Shown here: positions 1-5,648 of the stretch, in pieces | Layout of the letters: every line of letters starts with the position of its first letter | Numbering within the stretch: the stretch's first letter is position 1 | From: Symbiobacteriaceae bacterium | GTDB lineage: Bacteria > Bacillota > JAAYKD01 > WRDA01 | Direction: 5' to 3' | Length of the DNA: 8,527 bases | Assembly (NCBI GenBank): GCA_009779515.1 | Contig: WREE01000087.1 | Span: forward strand, 1-8,527 | Program-made: the position numbers and the translations under genes | Notes under the pieces: model-generated | The model's input: only the letters and a program-made list of their open reading frames with translations | The model's database searches: none | What the model was told of the DNA's origin: nothing

Positions 1-2
1 AA

Positions 3-365
3 GAAGATAATATTGCCGGTGCCGATCGCGGGGATATTTTCGTGCTCAAAGATTTTCAACCCAGCTGGGGACCGCGTCTGGCTTATGCCGGCGGGCTCAT
101 CATCGAACCAGCCGACCCCGATAAGCTCCTGTCTACCATGGGGCGTATCTTTGGAGTACCTGCCTTGATGGGGGTTGCCAATGCCAGCACCGTATTGCAA
201 ACCGGCATGGAGGTTAAGCTGGAAGCCACGAAAGGGCTCATCACCATTATCGCCCTGCCTGCTCGCAAGGGGACAGGTGAAGACGAAGCCAACGATTTAC
301 TTCTCTCGATGCTACCCTTCGCCGTAGCTTCCAGTCAGGAAAACGGTGGCACCACCAGAAGCTAA
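3..365 (+). CDS. PEP-utilizing-enzyme-like swivelling domain protein, C-terminal part (5' cut by window edge)
   Basis: The open frame runs from the window edge with no stop, so the true start lies upstream; the GTG at 42 is only an internal valine codon. The 120 visible residues resemble the mobile phosphohistidine domain of PEP synthase and pyruvate phosphate dikinase: GDIFVL at 10-15, then an AGGLI.E stretch at 29-35, FGVPALMGV at 50-58, and a terminal LEATKGLI at 73-80 like the usual VDGT.G.V ending. The last 35 residues are a low-complexity tail. Aligning on the GVPA motif, the catalytic histidine of the family's GG..SHA signature falls near Leu42, and no histidine occurs anywhere in the fragment. 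The domain therefore cannot carry phosphate in the usual way. The protein may be a non-catalytic relative or use the domain structurally. The family call is good; the function is unknown because the ATP-grasp part, if any, is outside the window. Confidence 0.7.
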   Translation, partial: EDNIAGADRGDIFVLKDFQPSWGPRLAYAGGLIIEPADPDKLLSTMGRIFGVPALMGVANASTVLQTGMEVKLEATKGLITIIALPARKGTGEDEANDLLLSMLPFAVASSQENGGTTRS

Positions 366-490
366 GCTACCCCACCCCGAACCGCCCTAGCCTTGAGCAA
401 CTAGCTGCAGCTTCGCCAAATAGCGAGGGTAGAAGCCCATGAACTACGTTCACCCATAGCATGATCGAAACGAGCTTCTACTCCACATCA

Positions 491-640
491 ACGGGCAGAT
501 TGCCATCTGCCCCTACGAAAATCCATCGCTTATATGGTGCACGGGCAGATTGCCATCTGCCCCTACGAAAATCCATCGCTTATATGGTGCACGGGCAGAT
601 TGCCATCTGCCCCTACGAAAATCCATCGCTTATATGGTGC
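491..640. repeat. Three perfect tandem copies of a 50-bp unit, each with an 8-bp hairpin
   Basis: Copies at 491-540, 541-590 and 591-640 are identical base for base. Each begins with GGGCAGAT-TGCC-ATCTGCCC (493-512 in the first copy), an 8-bp perfect stem with a 4-base loop, followed by CTACGAAAA and an unstructured tail. The identity implies recent or actively maintained amplification. The unit has no stop in any of the three plus-strand frames, which is why a false ORF (461-649) crosses it. There are no variable spacers, so it is not a CRISPR array. Confidence 0.95.
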
Positions 641-697
641 AGGGACTAATAAGGTACGGTTAAAAGACGATTGGGTTGTTTCAATGTAGCAGCGGTC

Positions 698-728
698 ATT
701 TCGTAGGGGACGATGGCAATCGTCCCGC
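698..728 (-). repeat. Diverged inverted copy of the hairpin arm of the 50-bp repeat
   Basis: Read on the minus strand, this stretch matches the first 30 bases of the 50-bp unit at 25 positions, including the TGCC loop and the CTACGAAA flank. It forms the stem GGGACGAT / ATCGTCCC (707-714 with 719-726). Four of the five mismatches are two paired changes that swap base pairs yet keep the stem. With the tandem copies to its left, it makes the 491-728 block look like an element with hairpin-bearing inverted ends, similar to a REP doublet (REPIN) or a MITE. Confidence 0.8.
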
Positions 729-776
729 TGGAATGTGTATACACGATAGACCCGGGGTCACCGCGCACGTGTGTGT

Positions 777-805
777 GGGGTGGGAGTCTGGGGTTTGGGA
801 GCGGG
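777..805 (+). other. Potential G-quadruplex, five G-tracts downstream of the methyltransferase gene
   Basis: Five runs of three or four G occur at 777-780, 782-784, 790-793, 797-799 and 803-805, with loops of 1, 5, 3 and 3 bases, which fits the standard quadruplex pattern. The run lies 29 bp beyond the methyltransferase stop. It is on that gene's template strand, where such a structure could slow RNA polymerase. A GGGAGC-GGGTA-GCTCCC hairpin (797-813) overlaps it. Folding in the cell is inference. Confidence 0.5.
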
Positions 806-833
806 TAGCTCCCATCTATCAGCCTCAGATGCT

Positions 834-1991
834 TTAAAGCCCTTGGCGAAAAAGCACAATGCGGTTGCTGTTAGTCCCCTGGGTGTTGTTACTAATACCC
901 CAGATATTGGAGGTTTTGGAAAATTTTTGGCTGTTAACCATGGTCTCCTGGGGCAGGAGCCCTGTTTCTAAAAGTAACTGAAAAACCACTTCGTCTAAAC
1001 GGAGACGTCCCTTTTGAATTTCTCCTACCTCAAAGGCGCCCCAACCATCGTGGGTAAGAATACGCCGAAATTCGGCAAAGGTGCGGCGGATAAGAGCCTG
1101 CCATTCTGCCAAATGAGGGGTCTGAGTAAGAGCGGCTTTTAAGTCGTTCACATCCAAACAGTTAAACCAGAGGCGTAGCCAATTATCGGCATCATACTGC
1201 ACATTGGTTAAAAAAGGTGGCGAGGTAACCACCAGCTTCACGCTATGTTCGGGAATGGCTAAAGTCTCCCCGGCATCACAAGATAAAAAGATACCTTGCG
1301 TCCCAATTCGCCCCGTAGGTTCCTCTTTTAAAAGCAGGCGGCTTTTACTAAAAATAATTTCTTTGACGTTTTTATATACGGAAAAGTCGTTGTTATACTT
1401 GGCATTTATTTTACGCTGGCGCTCCGGACTGGTAGCCAAATTAGGGGGAAGGGTATAGACCGAAAAGAAGCCTTTGGAGTGACCGGTTAAACGGTTGGTT
1501 GCCACCATACGGATCCAGGCATCCAGCGTGTCTTCCCTCCCACCTACTCTCCTCTGGTGCAAGTAAGAGCGCAAATTGCGCACTTCCTGAAGAGTTTCCA
1601 AATTGAAAAAGGCTTCCAAATCCGGTTCATTCTCCCCTTTCTCCCTGCCCTGGGGAGACGATAAATCTATTTCCTCCAAACGCCTGGCAATGGCAGCTAA
1701 GGGAGGAGGAGAAATACGCGGCTCTGCCAGTATCCGTGCCAAAGGGTTTATATCGTTACTGATAAAGCGCCTACCCATGATCGAGGCTTGTACTGCTGTC
1801 GTTCCCCGCCCGGCGAAAGGGTCGTAGACTACCTCTCCTTCTTGGGTATAGCGTTGGATAAACCAGGCAGGCAGCTCGGCTTTGAAACAGGCTCGGTAGG
1901 ATATTTCGTGTAGAGGTGACATTTGCCGCTGGCGAGCTGTCCAAAATTCCCCCTCGGTTACCGGATAATCTGCCGGATAGATAGATGACAT
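834..1991 (-). CDS. DNA methyltransferase (N4-cytosine or N6-adenine type), apparently orphan
   Basis: This 385-residue protein has the AdoMet-binding motif I DPFAGRGTT at 57-65, an acidic/NP motif (ND.NP.A) at 79-84, and the catalytic motif IV TSPPF at 256-260 followed by NWLRLWF at 270-276. Motif I precedes motif IV with about 190 residues between them, as in the alpha arrangement, where the target-recognition region sits in the middle. TSPP[YF] is more typical of N4-cytosine enzymes, but base specificity cannot be settled by eye. The protein would transfer a methyl group from AdoMet to an exocyclic amino group of DNA. The ATG start is supported by AAGGAG (2001-2006) with a 9-base gap. No endonuclease gene is adjacent, so it may be regulatory or a stand-alone protective enzyme. 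It is divergent from cdd. Confidence 0.85.
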   Translation of the reverse strand: MSSIYPADYPVTEGEFWTARQRQMSPLHEISYRACFKAELPAWFIQRYTQEGEVVYDPFAGRGTTAVQASIMGRRFISNDINPLARILAEPRISPPPLAAIARRLEEIDLSSPQGREKGENEPDLEAFFNLETLQEVRNLRSYLHQRRVGGREDTLDAWIRMVATNRLTGHSKGFFSVYTLPPNLATSPERQRKINAKYNNDFSVYKNVKEIIFSKSRLLLKEEPTGRIGTQGIFLSCDAGETLAIPEHSVKLVVTSPPFLTNVQYDADNWLRLWFNCLDVNDLKAALTQTPHLAEWQALIRRTFAEFRRILTHDGWGAFEVGEIQKGRLRLDEVVFQLLLETGLLPQETMVNSQKFSKTSNIWGISNNTQGTNSNRIVLFRQGL

Positions 1992-2000
1992 ACCGATCTG

Positions 2001-2034
2001 CTCCTTAGAAATAATAAATACTAGACCGAGGTGA
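2001..2034. promoter_or_regulatory. Back-to-back ribosome binding sites of the divergent methyltransferase and cdd genes
   Basis: The minus strand has AAGGAG at 2001-2006, 9 bases before the methyltransferase ATG. The plus strand has GAGGTGA at 2028-2034, 4 bases before the cdd ATG. Only 47 bp separate the two starts, so at least one promoter probably lies inside the opposite gene. I found no convincing -35/-10 pair here. Confidence 0.7.
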
Positions 2035-2038
2035 GATC

Positions 2039-2437
2039 ATGACCCCGCTAAAACAAAAGGAGCTTTTTTTAATAGCTCAAAGCATGCTGGTGAAAGCCTA
2101 TGCTCCTTACTCCAACTTTCAAGTAGGAGCGGCTCTCCTGGCTCAAGATGGCTCTATTCATACCGGATGCAATGTAGAAAATGCCAGCTTTAGTGCCGGA
2201 ATCTGTGCTGAGCGCACAGCTTTAGTCAAGGCCATTACCGCAGGAAACAGAGAGTTTGTCGCCATAGCCGTGGCAGGGAGCCAAGGAGCACCTACCCCCT
2301 GCGGGGTGTGTCGGCAAATGCTCAACGAATTCGCTCCGGAGCTTATCGTCATTTGGGGTACCAACGAAAACCAGCTACAGGCAACTCCCCTAAGCCACTT
2401 ACTCCTCCACGCCTTCGGTCCTAAAAACCTGATATAG
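2039..2437 (+). CDS. cdd: Cytidine deaminase
   Basis: This is a full-length, 132-residue cytidine deaminase of the small homotetrameric zinc type, which converts cytidine and deoxycytidine to uridine and deoxyuridine in pyrimidine salvage in the cytoplasm. The N-terminal YAPYSNFQVGAAL (21-33) and the substrate-binding N.E of NVENASF (45-51) are conserved. The catalytic CAE motif is Cys56-Ala57-Glu58, and PCGVC supplies Cys88 and Cys91, so all three zinc ligands and the proton-shuttling glutamate are present. ATG at 2039 follows GAGGTGA. It is the only complete plus-strand gene in the window. Its 3' end overlaps the convergent GGDEF-like gene by 17 bp, so the two transcripts must be antisense to each other at their ends. 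Confidence 0.96.
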   Translation: MTPLKQKELFLIAQSMLVKAYAPYSNFQVGAALLAQDGSIHTGCNVENASFSAGICAERTALVKAITAGNREFVAIAVAGSQGAPTPCGVCRQMLNEFAPELIVIWGTNENQLQATPLSHLLLHAFGPKNLI

Positions 2438-3452
2438 CCCCGTCTACGGCAGCTTTATAGGTGCGGTAGTTGAGCTCTCCCCCAGCGGTATCACAATAGA
2501 CAACTGTGTTAGTGCCTCGAAGGATAGCTTCTTTCAGAGCCTGCTCGGTGCGACGCAAACAGCCTCCCACGCCGTCGTTTTGGTGAAACTCCGCTAACCC
2601 TATCGATAGGGTGAGAGGTACCGGCTCTCCTTGTTCTTCCAAATAATAGCGTTCAATATTACGGCGACAACGCTCCGCTACAACAAATGCCCAAACCAAA
2701 TCGGTTTCGGGTAGAAGCAGCATGTACTGCTCCTCGCTCCAGCGAGCAACAATATCGTAAGCTCGACAAGAGTTCGAGAGCATGGTGGCTACCTCTTTAA
2801 TAATCCTGTCGCAGACCACTTTACCGTAGCGATTACTAAGTTCAGGAAATCTGTCAAGACTACAGATAAGCACCGAAAAGTTCAAACGCGAACGCTGATT
2901 CCTGGCAGATTCCTCCTGGAGCTTGCGCATCATATAGCGACGCCCAAAGAGCCCTGTTAAGGCATCGGCTTTAGAGAGCAGTTCCAACTCCTCGTTTTGC
3001 TGCATCACTTGCTCGTAATGCAAATAAAGCTCCCGATAAGCCTCGCGCATCTGCACGGCTTTTTCGCCGTTTCTTAGCTGGTTGAGGATACGAGCGTAGC
3101 GCTCTTCTATGGGAAGGGTAGGTAGCAGCACTTCGGATACATCCATACTAAATAGCTCAGCCAAACTGGGAGAAGCAGCAGGGTTACTGAGACAATACAT
3201 AATGCCAGCATCGCTTTTTAAGCGGATATTGCTCAGGATGAGCGCTAAGTTATCTCCCGTGCAAGTTTCGTCCATTAAAATGGCATGAGGATCCTGCTGG
3301 AAATAGGCTTCCTCTAAGTCATCCAGGTTCCCCAGGAGGACAACGGTATGACGCTCTTGCAACCACTCTTTAATTTCGCCGTAGCGTTCTTTCTGGGCAG
3401 TAAGAATGAACAGTATGTAGGTGACATTAAGATTTTCATTCATAAATTCCAA
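2421..3452 (-). CDS. Receiver-like / degenerate GGDEF protein, candidate c-di-GMP receptor
   Basis: The 343-residue protein has three parts. Residues 10-125 resemble a response-regulator receiver: Asp61 in ILMDE sits where the phospho-acceptor would be, but the acidic pair after strand 1 and the Lys-Pro signature are not evident. Residues 130-165 are a likely coiled-coil linker. Residues 163-320 are a GGDEF domain beginning DALTGL and continuing through LSIGLAEF. The signature is SEEQY (239-243) instead of GGDEF; the first metal-binding Asp is Ser198, and the guanine-contacting Asn and Asp are Ser206 and Asn207. Diguanylate cyclase activity is therefore unlikely. The inhibitory-site motif RAYD (230-233) is intact, five residues before the signature, as in c-di-GMP-binding pseudo-cyclases. 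It follows cheD by 33 bp and is probably the last gene of the operon. I prefer the TTG start at 3452, 6 bases after AGGAGG; ATG at 3443 is the alternative. Confidence 0.82.
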   Translation of the reverse strand: MEFMNENLNVTYILFILTAQKERYGEIKEWLQERHTVVLLGNLDDLEEAYFQQDPHAILMDETCTGDNLALILSNIRLKSDAGIMYCLSNPAASPSLAELFSMDVSEVLLPTLPIEERYARILNQLRNGEKAVQMREAYRELYLHYEQVMQQNEELELLSKADALTGLFGRRYMMRKLQEESARNQRSRLNFSVLICSLDRFPELSNRYGKVVCDRIIKEVATMLSNSCRAYDIVARWSEEQYMLLLPETDLVWAFVVAERCRRNIERYYLEEQGEPVPLTLSIGLAEFHQNDGVGGCLRRTEQALKEAILRGTNTVVYCDTAGGELNYRTYKAAVDGAISGF

Positions 3453-3458
3453 ATTCAC

Positions 3459-3464
3459 CCTCCT
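3459..3464 (-). promoter_or_regulatory. Ribosome binding site AGGAGG deciding the start of the GGDEF-like gene
   Basis: AGGAGG directly abuts a GTG (3456-3458), which therefore cannot be the start. It stands 6 bases before an in-frame TTG (3450-3452) and 15 bases before an ATG (3441-3443). The 6-base gap equals that of hutU in the same cluster, which favours TTG. Confidence 0.6.
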
Positions 3465-3485
3465 ACTATATATACAGTTGTTATT

Positions 3486-3968
3486 TTAAAGCTCCCAGTT
3501 GCCCATTTTGGCGGTGCGCACTTGAAGAATGCCATTTGCACTGAAAAACTCTACAGTGCGCCCAAAATCGTCACCGGTATCTTCGGCTACGATGGGAATT
3601 AATAAAGAACGTAAAATATCCTTGGTAGCTTGGGTGTTACGCCGTCCAATGTTGGCAGCATCGCTGAGGACTTTAAACATTTGCGCCCCACCGGCAATTT
3701 TAGCCTTCATCCGCACCCTACGGGCTCCGCGCATCTCCATCATGCGGACTAACTCCACGGCTGCGGTGTCCGCAAACTTTTTCATATTCCGGTCGGTAGG
3801 ACACTCCTTGCTGGCAGGTAACATAATATGGGCCATCCCGGCGATTTTGGCGACAGAATCATACAAGCAGATAGCGATACAGGAGCCGAGGGCGTAAGTT
3901 ATGACGCTACCTTCCCCCGGAGGATCGGCAATATTAAGATCCGAAATACCAATAACTGTCTTGCTCAT
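3486..3968 (-). CDS. cheD: Chemoreceptor glutamine deamidase CheD
   Basis: CheD deamidates selected glutamines of methyl-accepting chemotaxis proteins and, in Bacillus- and Thermotoga-type systems, binds CheC and stimulates its phosphatase activity. The 160-residue length is normal. The catalytic triad is visible: Thr24, Cys30 in TYALGSC (24-30), and His47 in GMAHIMLP (44-51). The other family landmarks are KIAGGAQMF (90-98), IGRRN (107-111) and the GR.VEFF segment at 136-142. The ATG at 3968 lies only 6 bp after the cheC stop, and its GGGAG site overlaps that stop, which suggests translational coupling with cheC. The pair belongs to the third adaptation system of Gram-positive chemotaxis; no cheA, cheW, cheY or receptor gene is in the window. 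Confidence 0.96.
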   Translation of the reverse strand: MSKTVIGISDLNIADPPGEGSVITYALGSCIAICLYDSVAKIAGMAHIMLPASKECPTDRNMKKFADTAAVELVRMMEMRGARRVRMKAKIAGGAQMFKVLSDAANIGRRNTQATKDILRSLLIPIVAEDTGDDFGRTVEFFSANGILQVRTAKMGNWEL

Positions 3969-3974
3969 AACTCC

Positions 3975-4598
3975 CTATGCTCCAAATCCCAAAGAGCGCA
4001 TGATAGCATTTAAAGAGTCCAAAGTGGGGATTAAGAGTAGGCGGCTTTTCAGCTGCTGCGTCCCCTCGATGATATCTTCTTCTATATAAAGCGCATAGTC
4101 TCCCAAAGTACCGAAAGCTACCGCGGGTACGTTCATAATAGCCCCTGCCATGTCGATAGCAATGCCGGGTACATCCAGCTCGATGGTCAACCCGGTGAGA
4201 GAGGCTAAAGCGGTGGCGAAGGCGCCTGCCATAATATTGCCAATTTCGCGAATAGCGGAAAAATCCATGTCGTCCATATCTTCGTAGCTGTAAATTTCCC
4301 GCATCAGCAGCTGGTTGATGATTTGGTGAGCAAAGGCTTGCTCCAGGACAAACATCATCATACCTTCCAGGTCTCCCGCTAGATGGCAAAGAATACCTAC
4401 CACCATAACCTCCGGTCCTCCCAGAGCGTTAGCAATATCGGCAATGGGGGTTAGACGGACAATAGGAGGTGCCATTTCTATGCGACGGTCCAGCATCATG
4501 GAAAGAGCGGTTGCCGCATTGCCGGCACCACTGTTACCTATCTCCCTGAGGATATCTAGATGCAAATTGTTAACCTGATCGTAACTGCCAATAGACAT
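3975..4598 (-). CDS. cheC: CheY-P phosphatase CheC
   Basis: CheC dephosphorylates CheY-P and interacts with CheD. The 207-residue protein shows both family active-site repeats. The first is D..REIGN with Glu19 and Asn22; the second is S..REIGN with Glu118 and Asn121. Each is followed by an alanine-rich helix, so both sites look competent, as in classical CheC rather than CheX or FliY. I saw no N-terminal CheY-binding extension or C-terminal SpoA domain, which argues against FliY. The start is ATG at 4598, 5 bases after AGAGGTGA; the GTG at 4607 is inside that ribosome binding site. It begins 12 bp after the mtnA stop, so it is probably on the same transcript. Confidence 0.95.
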   Translation of the reverse strand: MSIGSYDQVNNLHLDILREIGNSGAGNAATALSMMLDRRIEMAPPIVRLTPIADIANALGGPEVMVVGILCHLAGDLEGMMMFVLEQAFAHQIINQLLMREIYSYEDMDDMDFSAIREIGNIMAGAFATALASLTGLTIELDVPGIAIDMAGAIMNVPAVAFGTLGDYALYIEEDIIEGTQQLKSRLLLIPTLDSLNAIMRSLGFGA

Positions 4599-4603
4599 GC
4601 TAA

Positions 4604-4611
4604 TCACCTCT
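4604..4611 (-). promoter_or_regulatory. Ribosome binding site AGAGGTGA deciding the cheC start
   Basis: AGAGGTGA lies 5 bases before ATG 4596-4598 and contains the in-frame GTG (4605-4607) that would otherwise lengthen the protein by three residues. Its first base is also part of the mtnA stop codon, which links the two genes tightly. Confidence 0.75.
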
Positions 4612-5648
4612 TAAAACATATACGGATATGAATAAACACCTTTCTCGGTGATGATGGCAGAAATTAGAGCAGCAGAGGTAACATCAAAAGCTGGGTTATA
4701 GACTTTGACACCGGCAGGCGCTACGGTGACACCGCCGATGGTAGTTACTTCGGTAGGGTCTCGCTCTTCGATAACCATAGCCTCGCCTCGGGGAGTGGCA
4801 GGATCCACCGTGGAAGTAGGCGCTAAAACATAGAAAGGGATCTTAAAGTGCTGGGCTAACAGCGCCACCCCTTGCGTCCCGATCTTATTAGCCGTGTCCC
4901 CATTTTGGGCTATCCGGTCAGCTCCCACCAAAACAGCATCTATTTTAAACTGCGTGAAGAGCCTGGCGACCATGGAGTCGCAAATTAAAGTTACCTCCAC
5001 CCCAGCCTGCTGCAGCTCCCAGGTGGTTAGGCGAGCTCCCTGCAACAAGGGACGAGTTTCATCAGCAAAGACGGAAAAGTTGTACCCCCGCTCCTGCCCC
5101 AAGTAGATAGGGGCTAAGGCGGTTCCATACCTGGCAGTGGCTAAAGCTCCCGCATTGCAGTGGGTTAACAACCGCATCCCCGGTTCGAGTAAAGAGAGCC
5201 CATGTTCACCAATAGCGGCACACATGGCAGCATCTTCCTCCTGAATGGCAGCAGCCTCCCCCAGCAAAGCGGCCTTTAGCGCGGTTAGGCTCTGGCTTTG
5301 GGCTAAGCCCAGCTCCCAGCAGCGAGCCATTCTATCCAGTGCCCAAAAGAGGTTGACCGCTGTGGGACGTGAGCTTGCCAGGTAACTCCTGGCAAGCTGA
5401 AAGATACTATCTAGCTCTACCCCGCCACTTGCCTGCTTTTGGATATGCAAAGCAAGCCCCCAAGCGGCAGCGATACCGATAGCCGGCGCTCCCCGCACTT
5501 TTAGCTCCTTAATACTCTGCCAAACCTCCTCCAAAGAAGTCAGGGAGAGATAAACTATTTCCTGAGGGAGCTTTTGCTGGTCGAGAATAACCAGGGTGTT
5601 GTCTGCCGCTTCGTAGCTTACACTCTGGGGTAGGTTATATTTAGCCAT
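4611..5648 (-). CDS. mtnA: S-methyl-5-thioribose-1-phosphate isomerase (eIF2B-like fold)
   Basis: MtnA turns 5-methylthioribose 1-phosphate into methylthioribulose 1-phosphate in methionine salvage; relatives also handle 5-deoxyribose 1-phosphate in the DHAP shunt. Length (345 residues) is standard. Conserved blocks are KVRGAPAIGIAAA (50-62), SRPTAVNLFWALDRM (93-107), LTHCNAGALAT (161-171) with the catalytic Cys164, DETRPLLQGARLT.WEL (196-212), GADRIAQNGDTANKIGT (242-258) with the catalytic Asp244, and VYNPAFDVT (316-324). The ATG overlaps the end of hutU by 8 bp (ATGGCTAA) and has no strong ribosome binding site, so it is probably translated by coupling to hutU. No other methionine-salvage gene (mtnB, mtnK, mtnN) is nearby, so the substrate in this organism is uncertain. 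Aliphatic paralogues such as ribose-1,5-bisphosphate isomerase are less likely given the HCNAG and GADRI matches. Confidence 0.95.
   Translation of the reverse strand: MAKYNLPQSVSYEAADNTLVILDQQKLPQEIVYLSLTSLEEVWQSIKELKVRGAPAIGIAAAWGLALHIQKQASGGVELDSIFQLARSYLASSRPTAVNLFWALDRMARCWELGLAQSQSLTALKAALLGEAAAIQEEDAAMCAAIGEHGLSLLEPGMRLLTHCNAGALATARYGTALAPIYLGQERGYNFSVFADETRPLLQGARLTTWELQQAGVEVTLICDSMVARLFTQFKIDAVLVGADRIAQNGDTANKIGTQGVALLAQHFKIPFYVLAPTSTVDPATPRGEAMVIEERDPTEVTTIGGVTVAPAGVKVYNPAFDVTSAALISAIITEKGVYSYPYMF

Larger units (their letters stand above)
366..833. other. Non-coding stretch rich in repeats and short inverted repeats
   Basis: No convincing gene lies in these 468 bases. Besides the entries listed separately, the stretch holds an inverted repeat GTAGAAGC (429-436) / GCTTCTAC (474-481) enclosing a smaller TGAAC-TAC-GTTCA hairpin (440-452), and a perfect 10-bp palindrome GTGTATACAC (735-744). 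I see no clear T-tailed terminator for the upstream gene that ends at 365. Confidence 0.6.

Noticed and set aside
491..640. CRISPR array
   Set aside because: The period is fully identical over 50 bases with no variable spacers and no cas gene nearby.
461..649. Plus-strand ORF of 62 codons over the tandem repeat
   Set aside because: It exists only because the 50-bp unit has no stops in any plus frame; each copy is read in a different frame, and there is no ribosome binding site or recognisable protein.
771..971. Plus-strand ORF of 66 codons
   Set aside because: It is antisense to the 3' end of the methyltransferase gene and starts in the G-rich non-coding stretch, with no ribosome binding site.
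1992..2038. Divergent sigma-70 promoters between the methyltransferase and cdd
   Set aside because: AT-rich hexamers occur, but no -35/-10 pair with acceptable spacing could be found for either direction.
3529..3897. Plus-strand ORF of 122 codons opposite cheD
   Set aside because: The opposite strand encodes a clear CheD with its catalytic residues; this frame gives no recognisable protein.
3934..4389. Minus-strand ORF of 151 codons inside cheC
   Set aside because: Its Arg/Tyr/His-rich translation is an out-of-frame reading of the well-conserved cheC.
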